Below are positions 1 to 8,029 of a stretch of DNA of 19,514 nt, one piece after another. Source of the DNA: JAHFOW01 sp964370795 (GTDB taxonomy: Bacteria > Planctomycetota > Brocadiia > Brocadiales > Brocadiaceae); NCBI GenBank assembly GCA_964370795.1, contig CAYJME010000042.1:1-19514 (forward strand). The letters are read 5' to 3'. Both the position numbers and the translations under genes were made by a program. Below the pieces are notes generated by a model. That model was not told where the DNA came from, made no database searches, and was given only the letters and a program-made list of their open reading frames with translations. Numbering within the stretch: the stretch's first letter is position 1; each line of letters opens with the position of its first letter.

Positions 1-1
1 T

Positions 2-859
2 GCGGAAATTGTCTCGGCAGATTCAATGCTTGTCTATCGGGGCATGGATATTGGCACAGAAAAACCCTCGATTTCGATAAGAGAAAAAATTACACATCAT
101 TTAGTAGACATTGTTGAACCCTGGGAAGAATACAGTGTCGGAAGATACGCCAAAGATTTTAACGGCATTGTCAACAATTTATACCAGCAGGGTAAACCTT
201 TTCTTGTTGTGGGAGGAACGGCGCTCTATCTGAAGGCTATTATTAACGGCCTATTTGAAGGGCCAGCCGCAGACTGGGAATATCGTGAACACTTAAAGTC
301 TCTTGCTTCTGAACGCGGCCTGTGCTACCTTCATCAGATGCTTGCCGATATAGATCCGGAAACAGCGACCCGGTTACATTATAATGATTTGAGGCGGGTT
401 ATTCGCGCACTTGAGGTTTATAAAATAACAGGCAGGAGGATATCTTCGTTCCAAACCCAATTCGGCCATAAAAACCCTGATTATGATTGCGCCATAGTCG
501 CCATTGATTATGACCGCGATATTTTATACAAACGTATTGAAGCGCGGGTAGACCGCATGATCCAGCGCGGACTGATCGATGAAGTACGTACCTTGCTCGA
601 CAATCCGGCGGGATTAAGTAAACAGGCATCACAGGCGCTTGGATATAAAGAAGTTATAGATTTTTTACGGGGCAAGTATACCTTTGAAGAGGTTGTTAAT
701 GAAATTAAACAGAGAACCCGCCGGTTTGCAAAACGGCAAATGACCTGGTTTCGAAGTTTTTCAGATATTCATTGGATTCGTGCATCTACACAAGACACGA
801 TAACCCACTTATCAGAAAAGGTACTGGAATTTCTTGCACAAGGGTCAAAAATATCTTAA
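2..859 (+). CDS. miaA: tRNA dimethylallyltransferase MiaA (5' end outside window)
   Basis: MiaA transfers a dimethylallyl group from DMAPP to N6 of A37 in tRNAs reading UNN codons, in the cytoplasm. The open frame enters from the window edge and reads AEIVSADSMLVYRGMDIGT, the family's conserved stretch just after the P-loop, so the P-loop (GPTASGK type) and roughly the first 35 residues lie upstream. Other family signatures follow in order: VGGTALYLKAIINGLFEGP, RRVIRALEVYKITG, GLIDEVRTLL, ALGYKEVIDFL and the basic RTRRFAKRQMTWFR near the C-terminus. The part inside the window is 285 residues. An ATG at position 26 is an internal Met (SADSM), not the start. A promoter for the next operon begins only 8 bp after the stop, and I see no terminator for miaA. 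Identification is secure. Confidence 0.96.
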   Translation, partial: AEIVSADSMLVYRGMDIGTEKPSISIREKITHHLVDIVEPWEEYSVGRYAKDFNGIVNNLYQQGKPFLVVGGTALYLKAIINGLFEGPAADWEYREHLKSLASERGLCYLHQMLADIDPETATRLHYNDLRRVIRALEVYKITGRRISSFQTQFGHKNPDYDCAIVAIDYDRDILYKRIEARVDRMIQRGLIDEVRTLLDNPAGLSKQASQALGYKEVIDFLRGKYTFEEVVNEIKQRTRRFAKRQMTWFRSFSDIHWIRASTQDTITHLSEKVLEFLAQGSKIS

Positions 860-867
860 ATTTTCAT

Positions 868-895
868 TTGACATAGAATTCTCCGGATGTAAGAT
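868..895 (+). promoter_or_regulatory. Sigma70-like promoter of the pilus operon
   Basis: TTGACA at 868-873 is a perfect -35 box. A 16 bp spacer precedes TAAGAT at 890-895 (4 of 6 to TATAAT). The predicted start near 902 falls just upstream of the c-di-GMP aptamer, as expected for a riboswitch leader. The assignment is by pattern only. Confidence 0.6.
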
Positions 896-914
896 ATGTA
901 GCAAATGTAGTTAT

Positions 915-1010
915 AAATACGTTACGACAAAGGCAAACCCTGAGTGATCAGGGGACGCAAAGTAAAAGGGTCTTTACCTGACACAAGAAAGACAGCCTTA
1001 CTACCGAAAA
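915..1010 (+). promoter_or_regulatory. Cyclic-di-GMP-I riboswitch (GEMM-I) aptamer
   Basis: The conserved GEMM-I core is present in order. GGCAAACC lies at 932-939. A P2 hairpin CCCTGA/TCAGGG is closed by a GTGA (GNRA) tetraloop at 937-952, and GGGACGCAAAG follows at 952-962. The P3 strands AAGGGTCTTT (966-975) and AAAGACAGCCTT (988-999) come next, then CTACCGA at 1001-1007. The base aligning with ligand-contacting G20 of the Vc2 aptamer is G (932). In known family members this predicts c-di-GMP; cGAMP-preferring GEMM-Ib variants carry A there. The aptamer sits between a promoter and an intrinsic terminator upstream of pilM-pilQ, so it likely controls transcription of the pilus operon. I could not resolve the antiterminator pairing, so ON or OFF logic is unknown. 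The outer P1 ends are approximate. Confidence 0.92.
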
Positions 1011-1043
1011 ATGCCCATACATCTAATTACACAATCACACACG

Positions 1044-1109
1044 AAAAGCCTTGTTATCGAAAATAGCACATCAATATTTTCGAGAGAGGGCTTTTTGTTT
1101 TTATATTTT
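1044..1109 (+). terminator. Intrinsic terminator, likely riboswitch expression platform
   Basis: A long two-part stem is visible. AAAAGCC (1044-1050) pairs with GGCTTTT (1089-1095), and TCGAAAAT (1057-1064) pairs with ATTTTCGA (1076-1083). Between the two helices is an unequal internal loop. The hairpin is followed by a T-rich tail (TTTTT, G, TTTTT, then more T). It begins about 35 nt after the c-di-GMP aptamer and ends about 35 nt before the pilM start, so it is placed to decide read-through into the operon. A TTG at 1051 in frame with pilM lies inside this stem and is not a credible start. Confidence 0.85.
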
Positions 1110-1143
1110 GCGAACCAATAAAAGGTATTGTTCAATACAACAC

Positions 1144-2877
1144 ATGAAACTCCCCTATATACACATGCGTTTAAAGAAACCCGATTTCCTTATCTCAAAG
1201 GCATCACGAGCATTCAAGCAAAACAAAATAATAAATGTCTGGGGATTGGATATTGGCGGGGAAGCCTTAAAGGCGGTAAGAATCGTACAAACGATTGATG
1301 GCATGTGCATTGACGACGTTGACATTATTGATTACAAGGCTATTCCGCACGATGTAACGTTCTTACAGTCTACCGGTATTCAAGAAGCCATCCAGACTTT
1401 CTTAACACGCCATACAATAACCAAAAATGATAAGATAGTGGTATCTATCCCGGGGCAATTTGTGCTCTCAAGATTTATTACCGTCCCTCCGGTAGATAAA
1501 AAACAGCTTAAAAACATTGTCAGTTACGAGGCCCGGCAGCAAATTCCCTTTGACCTCAAAGATATTGTATGGGATTTCCAGCAATTATCAGAACAACTTC
1601 CCGATGCGGAAGGTATTGAGATAGGACTGTTCGCATCCAAGAGAACCACGGTCGATCACATAGTAACCAATATTTCGCCTCTCAAACCTTACCTCGGCGC
1701 TTTACAAGTCTCGCCTCTGGCAATTGCCAATTTCGTACTTTTTGATCAGCAAGTCGACGGCCCCACAATAATTGTGAATGGAGAGGCAGAAAACACGGAT
1801 ATTATCATCGTTGACAATCAACACCTCTGGCTGAGAAGCATCCCCATTTTCACCGTAGATGCAAGTCTCATGAAGGAAATCCAGAGGTCTATGGAATATT
1901 ATAAATCTTTAACAAAAGAAGATGTCCTTTTCAAGAATCTCCTCCTGATGGGCAACAAATTCAAAGACCCTGCTGCTGTCAAATATATAACTGATAACTT
2001 TATCCATGAAGTGAAATTTCTTAAAACCTTAAACATATTAAAGGTATCCCAAAAGATACCGCCTGCCTGCCTGGATGAAAATCTCTCAAATTTTGGTATT
2101 GCTTTAGGGCTTGCCCTCCAGGGGATGGGGTTTGGGAGTCTCAGGATAAATTTATTACCGCAGGAATATGCCAAAGAATTAGAAATATCCAGGAAAAAAC
2201 CATACGCTGTAGCCGCCCTTGGTTGCCTGGCGCTGGCAATTATTATTCAATATGCCGGGTCGCGCATGCAAATCGCCCATCTTCGTAAATCCAATGATTA
2301 CCATCAGAAAATTTTAAACAAGGTGGAAGATTTTGAGAAGAATTATAAAAACCTTGAAACCCTTGCACAAACGAACAAATCATTGCTCGATCTCGTTTCC
2401 TCTGTTGATTCTTCGCGATTTTTCTGGATGGAGGCTACAGATAAATTATTGTCCGTAATTCCGGGCAATGTATCGGTAATTAGTATCCAATCATCCTGGA
2501 TAGACGCAGACGCATTAAAGTATATCACCGAAAGCGCGCGTGGAGCCGAAACTGCACGGCAGCAAACGTCAGCAGCCTTTTTTCAGGCCAAAAAGCCCTC
2601 TGCACTTGTAAAGGCTGGTGTTTCAAAAAAGGCGCTTCTCATGGGAATCAAAGGAGAAAGCCGTGAACCGAGTAAAAGCTTTATAGAAGAACACGTTTTA
2701 AAACCCATTCAAAATCTATCCCTTTTTGACCAAAAGGTTCCTGCATTTAAAAATGTTGAAATTGTGCCCGGTTCGTGCCGCCAGGTAGATAAAGAGGGAA
2801 TTGGTAGTTATATTTGTTTTGAAATAAGGTGGATCGTGAAATCATCGGATGAAATCCAGCAGGAGACTAAGTCATAA
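1144..2877 (+). CDS. Type IV pilus assembly protein, PilM-PilN fusion
   Basis: PilM is a cytoplasmic actin-like protein that binds the tail of PilN. PilN and PilO form the inner-membrane alignment complex that joins the pilus motor to the secretin. The N-terminal part (about residues 32-330 of 577) has the actin-fold start VWGLDIGGEALKAVRI, a VSIPGQFVLSRF segment and YEARQQIPFDL, all typical of PilM/GspL-like ATPases. One membrane segment follows (about 352-371, core LGCLALAIIIQYAG), then a heptad-like stretch and a PilN-like periplasmic domain starting near RFFWMEATDKLLSVIP. PilM and PilN are usually separate genes, so this reads as a natural fusion. I chose the ATG at 1144; an AAAGG lies about 18 nt upstream, so the SD is weak. 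An ATG at 1165 is an alternative. It is the first gene after the c-di-GMP riboswitch and terminator. Confidence 0.85.
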   Translation: MKLPYIHMRLKKPDFLISKASRAFKQNKIINVWGLDIGGEALKAVRIVQTIDGMCIDDVDIIDYKAIPHDVTFLQSTGIQEAIQTFLTRHTITKNDKIVVSIPGQFVLSRFITVPPVDKKQLKNIVSYEARQQIPFDLKDIVWDFQQLSEQLPDAEGIEIGLFASKRTTVDHIVTNISPLKPYLGALQVSPLAIANFVLFDQQVDGPTIIVNGEAENTDIIIVDNQHLWLRSIPIFTVDASLMKEIQRSMEYYKSLTKEDVLFKNLLLMGNKFKDPAAVKYITDNFIHEVKFLKTLNILKVSQKIPPACLDENLSNFGIALGLALQGMGFGSLRINLLPQEYAKELEISRKKPYAVAALGCLALAIIIQYAGSRMQIAHLRKSNDYHQKILNKVEDFEKNYKNLETLAQTNKSLLDLVSSVDSSRFFWMEATDKLLSVIPGNVSVISIQSSWIDADALKYITESARGAETARQQTSAAFFQAKKPSALVKAGVSKKALLMGIKGESREPSKSFIEEHVLKPIQNLSLFDQKVPAFKNVEIVPGSCRQVDKEGIGSYICFEIRWIVKSSDEIQQETKS

Positions 2878-2887
2878 CAATAATAAA

Positions 2888-3793
2888 ATGAATATCGGAA
2901 AAGGTTTAAATATTTTACAATTTAAGAAAATTTTCTGGGAAACGTTTACCGGGGTACGCGGCTTCTGGATATCCATGGGGGGTGTTTTCGCTATCCTGGC
3001 CGCTATCTATTTCTTTTTAGTCCATCCACTTTCATTTATCTATACCAAAACATACAAAGACCTCAATGATTTATTAGTTACTCTGGAAAAATACACCGTA
3101 AAAAAAGACCTTTATAATGACAAATGGTGTGATTCAAAAAAAATCGAAGCGGCCCTTTATGAAAAAGAAACTGACAAATGTAAAGAATTTCTCAAAAAAA
3201 AGGATGAAAGGCTCGAAGCCTTCTTTCAGTTAGAAGACAAGGAGAAGGGGTTAATTAAAATAGAGGATGAGGCGCTGTGGAAAAATGAATATATCAAAAG
3301 AACCTCTGCTTTAATTGCGAAATTAGATGCACAGCATATCACCCTGGGCCACGACGCCCTGCCAATCCAGAACTGGGGTTCTGATATTCCTACCTGGGAT
3401 AATATTTTACCTGTGCAAAAAAGGTTCTGGATCATGGAAGAACTTATCAATATATTCATGAAAGATATAGGAATAACACAGCTTGATAAGGTTGCCTTTC
3501 GGGAAACAGCGCATACATATAATGCATCATTGTCGCAAATTTATACCATTATACCCCTTACTATCCAGCTCGAATTACCGGCAGACCACGTTGAATTCCT
3601 CCTCCATGAAATTCAAAAATCTGACATACCATTTGTTATTGAGGCTACCACGATTCTCAGTACTGAAAAAATTTTTAGTCCGGGAACATCGGGAGAAGAC
3701 GGGGACAGTCTTAGTAAAAATCCAGGCTATCAACCATCGCATCCCATAATTAATGTTACTCTTGATACGTATGTTATTGATTACAAAACATAA
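2888..3793 (+). CDS. PilO-like pilus alignment protein (by topology and position)
   Basis: This 301-residue protein has a short cytoplasmic N-terminus, one membrane segment (about residues 27-46, core GGVFAILAAIYFFLV), a long charged and probably helical stretch (about 50-150, rich in K, E and D), and a C-terminal domain ending in an alternating hydrophobic strand (PIINVTLDTYVIDYKT). That is the layout of PilO/GspM: transmembrane helix, coiled coil, ferredoxin-like domain. I recognise no diagnostic sequence motif, so the call rests on this layout and on its place between PilM-PilN and the secretin. The ATG at 2888 is 10 bp after the previous stop, with AGGAG 22 nt upstream. An in-frame ATG at 2849 overlapping the previous gene is possible. 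It is likely co-transcribed and riboswitch-controlled. Confidence 0.6.
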   Translation: MNIGKGLNILQFKKIFWETFTGVRGFWISMGGVFAILAAIYFFLVHPLSFIYTKTYKDLNDLLVTLEKYTVKKDLYNDKWCDSKKIEAALYEKETDKCKEFLKKKDERLEAFFQLEDKEKGLIKIEDEALWKNEYIKRTSALIAKLDAQHITLGHDALPIQNWGSDIPTWDNILPVQKRFWIMEELINIFMKDIGITQLDKVAFRETAHTYNASLSQIYTIIPLTIQLELPADHVEFLLHEIQKSDIPFVIEATTILSTEKIFSPGTSGEDGDSLSKNPGYQPSHPIINVTLDTYVIDYKT

Positions 3794-3811
3794 TTCACAT
3801 TTTTCTCTATT

Positions 3812-4615
3812 ATGAACCTGAAACACTTCTTATTTAAACATTTTGAGAAATTTATCCTTGGGCTTGCAGGGGGATACCTTATTTACTCAATAGCGTGCAC
3901 CTTTATCATGAAAAGCTCAGAAATACGCAAGGAAATTGACACAAGATTACTATCAATAACTGACACCATAGAGCGAAAACTCCAAAGAAGTACACCGCCT
4001 GCAATAGAGACGGAACTAAAAAATGCATCTCAATTGGAATCGCGTTTTACCTCGCCGCCGCCGGCTCACCTGTTACAATATCCTCAACTCTTCGGTAAAC
4101 TCTTGCGGGAAGAACCTGTTTCCCCCCTTACAACGAAGGATATTCTAAAAAAGCCGGAAGTACCCATCCAGCCTCATTTAGAAGCCCCCGCCCAGGCAGA
4201 TACAGAGTTTGTCTTTAAAGGAGGCACCGAGGATCTCGCATTACTTCAGGTGAAAAAACTTTATAAGGAGATGTGGTGGGTAAGCAGCTTCACGGTAAGC
4301 AAAGGAGAAACGATCGGATCAAAAAAAATGCTGGGAAATGAAACGATAGATTTTGACACCCATTGTAAACTGATGGAAATCGTTCCCCTTGCGCAGAAGC
4401 CCCTGGTTATAAAAAAAACTAACGTTATGTTAAACGAAAAGGGAGAATTTCTGAACACGTCACTTACCGAAGAAACCCTTATGGTTACATCCTCAAGAAT
4501 TGTGTTTGAAAATAAAAAGGGAGTATCTTACACCCTGTGGTTGGGAGAATCCGTAAGGTTGGGGGAAGAATCTGCAACTGTTCAGCTTAAGGCAAATCTC
4601 CCTTCGAGTAACTAA
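3812..4615 (+). CDS. PilP-position inner-membrane protein of the pilus operon
   Basis: The protein has 267 residues with one membrane segment (about 14-33, core FILGLAGGYLIYSIACTFIM) and a short N-terminal tail. A proline-rich linker follows (about 95-135, with PVSPLTTKD, PEVPIQPHLEAPAQ). The C-terminal domain is beta-rich and ends in WLGESVRLGEESATVQLKANL. PilP is an inner-membrane lipoprotein with a flexible Pro-rich linker and a small beta domain that contacts the secretin. Here there is a transmembrane anchor rather than a lipobox, and I see no PilP signature in the sequence. The role is therefore inferred from gene order (PilM/N, PilO-like, this gene, secretin) and the linker-plus-beta-domain layout. 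It starts 18 bp after the previous stop. It could instead be a lineage-specific pilus component. Confidence 0.5.
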   Translation: MNLKHFLFKHFEKFILGLAGGYLIYSIACTFIMKSSEIRKEIDTRLLSITDTIERKLQRSTPPAIETELKNASQLESRFTSPPPAHLLQYPQLFGKLLREEPVSPLTTKDILKKPEVPIQPHLEAPAQADTEFVFKGGTEDLALLQVKKLYKEMWWVSSFTVSKGETIGSKKMLGNETIDFDTHCKLMEIVPLAQKPLVIKKTNVMLNEKGEFLNTSLTEETLMVTSSRIVFENKKGVSYTLWLGESVRLGEESATVQLKANLPSSN

Positions 4616-4620
4616 GGGAA

Positions 4621-4650
4621 GTTGTCATTCCTGCGAAAGCAGAAATTCAG
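4621..4650. repeat. Small palindromic dispersed-type repeat
   Basis: The sequence GTCATTCCTGCGAAAGCAG contains the hairpin CTGC-GAAA-GCAG (4631-4642), followed by AAATTCAGG. It resembles the very common bacterial repeat of the type cattccCGCgaaaGCGgga. It sits alone in the 93 bp gap between the PilP-position gene and the secretin, where the operon spacing is otherwise tight. It has no T-tract, so it is probably not a terminator. Confidence 0.5.
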
Positions 4651-4708
4651 GCATTTGAAATGCAATTAAATACGATGAAAAATATATGACTTTTTTAGGG
4701 GTAACTCT

Positions 4709-6973
4709 ATGAAAAACATCTTAACCCTGACTTCAACCATAACCCTGAGTACGTTTCTCCTATTATCGGTACTCAACGGTTCTGTAGCACAAAATAATCC
4801 AGATACAGCAGAAACAAAATCATCGATAACGGCCAATAATTATTATCTCGACACTGCAAAGACATATCTTGAATTAAAAGACTATGCACGTGCTATAGAC
4901 GCCCTCGAACTGGCCACTATATTGGAGCCCGGAAACACTGAAGCGCAAAAGTTACTCAAAGAATCCAGGCAACTCCTGGAAAAAGCAAATAAATCGAATG
5001 GGATAGAAAGTAAGATAGCTCCTCACGAAGAATCAAAAATCACTCCTTCGAAAAATCAACCTCTCTTACTCGAGAACGCACAAATGGCCTTAAAAGAAGG
5101 ACGTTATGATGATGCCATCACGATAGCAGACTCCGTCCTTGATACAAACCCGTTGAACAGGGAGGCTGTCTATATCCGGGAAAAGGCATATGATTTAAAG
5201 CACAAACTTACCACAGAAAATTTAAAAGCGACAGACGTCGTAGAAAAATTAAAAAATTACGAATATCTTAAGGAGTTAGGTATTCCCTATCAGGACGTCC
5301 TGAGATTTCCATCAAAAGAACAGTGGGAGAATATTGACAAACGCACACTTCCCGAATCAGGTAAAATTATAGAAGAAAATAAAATAAAAACAGAACAACT
5401 CCGGCTGGTTCCCAACCTCCAGGAAGGTGAATATCCAAAGGTCATCGAAGATGCATTGAATACTATCCTTTCATTTGAATTCTATGATACACCGCTCAGG
5501 GATGTCGTTACCTTTTTACGGGAAAAGACAAACATTAATATGGTTATGAATCCTGAGATAGGAAACGTCCCCATTACCTTAAAGCTCAAAGATGAAACAT
5601 TCAGGACAGCGCTCAAATATATCCTGCCGAAAGGATATGAGTATGTAATCGAAGGGAATATCATGCATTTCTACAAACAGAAAATGGAACTGCGGGTCTA
5701 CGATGTAAGAGACATATTGATCAATCTCGATGACAAGGAGCCCCTGAAGTTCGATATTACCGCAGCCGTATCTGCTCAAATGGCATTGTCAAAAGGAATA
5801 ACCCCCAAGGTAAAAGATGCATCCGAACGATTACTGGATTTAATTGAACTTGTCGTTACTACCATTGAACCTGCTTCGTGGTCAACGAATGTCGGTGTCG
5901 TTGGCACCCCCTCAACAGCCGCAACCCAGCGGCGTATCAATGTCACTGGACAGGGGGAAGGAAGTTGTATAGCACGGGTGGGTCAGCCAGGAGACCTTGT
6001 CGTTGTTAATAATAAATACGTTCATAAACAAATAGATGACCTGCTGGCTTCCTTAAGGTCTTCGCAGAACCTTCAGGTAAGTATTGAAACCCGCTTTATC
6101 ACGGTTTCTGATGAATTTATGCAAGACATTGGAACCAACTTTGAGCGATTCTTCGGCGACAAGGCATCGATTAATACGACCGCAGATGCAATCACCAATG
6201 GCTTAGACATTAACTTCTCTATTTTAAACAATTCCATGTTGACGGGTTTTTTCAAAGCAATCCAGGAAAGTAAGGACTCTGAAATCCTCACATCTCCTCG
6301 AATTACCCTTTCGAATACCCAGCGCGGAAACATTGCCGTTGTCAAGACGACGAATTATATCCAAAGTTCTGGCGTCTCAGAAGGTATTTCTACGCCAGTT
6401 ATTGGCACCGTACCTGACGGAACCACCTTTGACGTACGTCCGATTGTGAGCACGGACAGGAAATATGTCTATCTGGAAGTAGCTCCTGCGGTATTTAAAG
6501 TCGAAGAAATCCAGGATTTTAATTTTTCCACTACCAGCACAGCTATTCCACAGACTGGCGGTGGCGCTACGGTCGGCAGTTCTACAACAACAATTCAATT
6601 GCCGGTAGTGAACGTCTCTCAAGTATCCGTAACGGTGTGTGTGCCCGATAAAAGCACCTTAATGATTGGTGGTTTGGGATCCATCAACAAGGAGAACAAA
6701 ACGACGGGTATTCCAATCCTATCAAAAATACCCCTGATAAAAAGACTTTTTTCCAGAGAAGAAAAAGATAACACCAAGTTAAACCTGATCATCCTGATAA
6801 AACCGACCATTCTTATCCGTGATGAGTTAGAGGCAAACCTGATGAGCCAAATACACAAAAAAACAGAACTAACGGATTCAGAGCACATTCCCGAAAAAGC
6901 ACAGACAACTCCAACGGGACAGAATATTACCAGAGAAAAAACAAAAACACGAAGACAGAGGACTAAATATTAA
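4709..6973 (+). CDS. pilQ: Outer-membrane secretin, PilQ/GspD family
   Basis: Secretins form the gated outer-membrane ring through which type IV pili (PilQ) or type II secretion substrates (GspD) pass. This 754-residue protein has a signal peptide (cut near residue 27, NGSVA/QN) and two TPR-like helical pairs (about 43-92 and 119-165; DYARAIDALELATILEPGN and RYDDAITIADSVLDTNPLN). An STN/N0-like domain follows (about 251-322; FEFYDTPLRDVVTFLREKTN). The C-terminal secretin domain runs from about 450 to 700, with ILTSPRITLSNTQRGNI, STLMIGGLGSINKENKTTGI and LIILIKPTIL. The tail after 700 is polar and basic. N-terminal TPRs are not standard in PilQ. The PilM/N/O-like genes upstream favour a pilus role over type II secretion. 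AGGGG lies 7 nt before the ATG, which supports the start. Confidence 0.92.
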   Translation: MKNILTLTSTITLSTFLLLSVLNGSVAQNNPDTAETKSSITANNYYLDTAKTYLELKDYARAIDALELATILEPGNTEAQKLLKESRQLLEKANKSNGIESKIAPHEESKITPSKNQPLLLENAQMALKEGRYDDAITIADSVLDTNPLNREAVYIREKAYDLKHKLTTENLKATDVVEKLKNYEYLKELGIPYQDVLRFPSKEQWENIDKRTLPESGKIIEENKIKTEQLRLVPNLQEGEYPKVIEDALNTILSFEFYDTPLRDVVTFLREKTNINMVMNPEIGNVPITLKLKDETFRTALKYILPKGYEYVIEGNIMHFYKQKMELRVYDVRDILINLDDKEPLKFDITAAVSAQMALSKGITPKVKDASERLLDLIELVVTTIEPASWSTNVGVVGTPSTAATQRRINVTGQGEGSCIARVGQPGDLVVVNNKYVHKQIDDLLASLRSSQNLQVSIETRFITVSDEFMQDIGTNFERFFGDKASINTTADAITNGLDINFSILNNSMLTGFFKAIQESKDSEILTSPRITLSNTQRGNIAVVKTTNYIQSSGVSEGISTPVIGTVPDGTTFDVRPIVSTDRKYVYLEVAPAVFKVEEIQDFNFSTTSTAIPQTGGGATVGSSTTTIQLPVVNVSQVSVTVCVPDKSTLMIGGLGSINKENKTTGIPILSKIPLIKRLFSREEKDNTKLNLIILIKPTILIRDELEANLMSQIHKKTELTDSEHIPEKAQTTPTGQNITREKTKTRRQRTKY

Positions 6974-6994
6974 TTTACTTCCGGAGCCATTACT

Positions 6995-7348
6995 ATGAAG
7001 AAAATTCTCAATACAAATACCCTGTTACTTATTATCATTGCATTACTTCTCATAATACTGATTTTTAAAAATACGACTAATTATGTCGTTGCGCAAGGAG
7101 ATGGAAGCGCACGGCATATCTTTGGCGTGGTTGGCGGTCAATTAGGCAGTAGACAACCTTTTTACCTTGTAGATACGAATGAGGAGACTGTTATGGTTTA
7201 TGAGTATTTTCAAGGGGGTGGATTTGGTTTGGTGGCCGTTCGAAGTTATAAATTCGATAAAAAACTACAACAACATGGAAAAACGTACGGTATATCTATA
7301 GAAGAAGTAAAGGCGGAACTTTTAAAGGAGCAAGCAAAACAGCCGTAA
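6995..7348 (+). CDS. Small membrane-anchored protein, last gene of the pilus operon
   Basis: This 117-residue protein is of a family I do not recognise. It has a strongly hydrophobic N-terminal segment (about residues 8-26, mostly L and I), then a glycine-rich region (GVVGGQLGSRQPFYLVDT and YFQGGGFGLVAVRSYKFDKK), and a short charged C-terminal helix. GGAG lies 8 nt before the ATG, and it starts 21 bp after the secretin stop, so it is very probably expressed with the pilus operon. The compact extracytoplasmic domain suggests an accessory factor facing the periplasm, but nothing in the sequence shows a specific role. It converges with the amidase gene 8 bp downstream. Confidence 0.75.
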   Translation: MKKILNTNTLLLIIIALLLIILIFKNTTNYVVAQGDGSARHIFGVVGGQLGSRQPFYLVDTNEETVMVYEYFQGGGFGLVAVRSYKFDKKLQQHGKTYGISIEEVKAELLKEQAKQP

Positions 7349-7356
7349 AAAACCTC

Positions 7357-7998
7357 CTATAATTTCCCTGTACGATTGCTCTCTTTTGCGGCAAATTGTA
7401 TCAGCCGTGTTTTTAGCTCTGCGAAGGGGAAGTCCTTGCCAGGACATGCGGTACCTTTTTGGTGTACCTGCTTATGCAATAATATATTAGATAACGAAAT
7501 ATCGTATCTTTGGGAAAGATACTGGATAAGGCCAACCAGGGATTCAAACTGCTTGTCGGTGGGACGACCGCCATTTTCAAAGTCGCCTACTAAACAGATA
7601 CCTATAGCGACGCGATTGCATTCCATATTCGCCGTATGGGCGCCATGAATCTGCTTTTTCCAGCGCTCGGCCACCTCAATCTCGCCATCCCCGGAAAGCG
7701 ACCCGTTTCCAACGACGAAATGGTAAGCTAAACCGTATTCCCATCGTCTCTTGTTCCTGTGGTAATCATCGAAACGGGCGGCATTCCCTTTTGCAGTGGC
7801 GCTATGGTGAATAACAATATATTTCCATTGATTTTCCTGAACATCGGTGTGACAAAGCTGGGTAAGATTGGCCGATAAAACCGGAGGAGAATTCTTCACC
7901 TTCGCACAACTGAAGAACGGCAAAGAAATAAATATCTCCGATGCAACTACAATCGTAGCTAAGGAAAGATATTTTATGATTCTTTCATGATTACGCAT
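7357..7998 (-). CDS. N-acetylmuramoyl-L-alanine amidase / PGRP family, exported
   Basis: The family cleaves the bond between MurNAc and L-Ala in peptidoglycan using zinc. This protein has 213 residues. Its catalytic domain begins at WKYIVIHHSAT (H64 is the expected first Zn ligand), continues through AYHFVVGNGS (Tyr92 matches the catalytic Tyr of T7 lysozyme) and HGAH, and ends with LLHKQVHQKGTACPG, where H175 and C185 match the remaining Zn ligands. The Cys ligand places it with the T7-lysozyme/PGRP type rather than AmpD, which uses Asp. A hydrophobic N-terminus (about residues 9-29) ends in FFSC (C31), either a signal peptide or an atypical lipobox, so it is probably periplasmic. The SD is weak. 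The promoter would lie in the divergent region shared with the Reeler-like gene. Confidence 0.9.
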   Translation of the reverse strand: MRNHERIIKYLSLATIVVASEIFISLPFFSCAKVKNSPPVLSANLTQLCHTDVQENQWKYIVIHHSATAKGNAARFDDYHRNKRRWEYGLAYHFVVGNGSLSGDGEIEVAERWKKQIHGAHTANMECNRVAIGICLVGDFENGGRPTDKQFESLVGLIQYLSQRYDISLSNILLHKQVHQKGTACPGKDFPFAELKTRLIQFAAKESNRTGKL

Positions 7999-8029
7999 AA
8001 TAACGTTCTTATATACAATTTTACCTTAT

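Noticed and set aside
1051..1143. N-terminal extension of PilM-PilN from a TTG at 1051
   Set aside because: The extension is encoded by the riboswitch terminator hairpin and its T-tract, has no SD, and does not look like PilM sequence.
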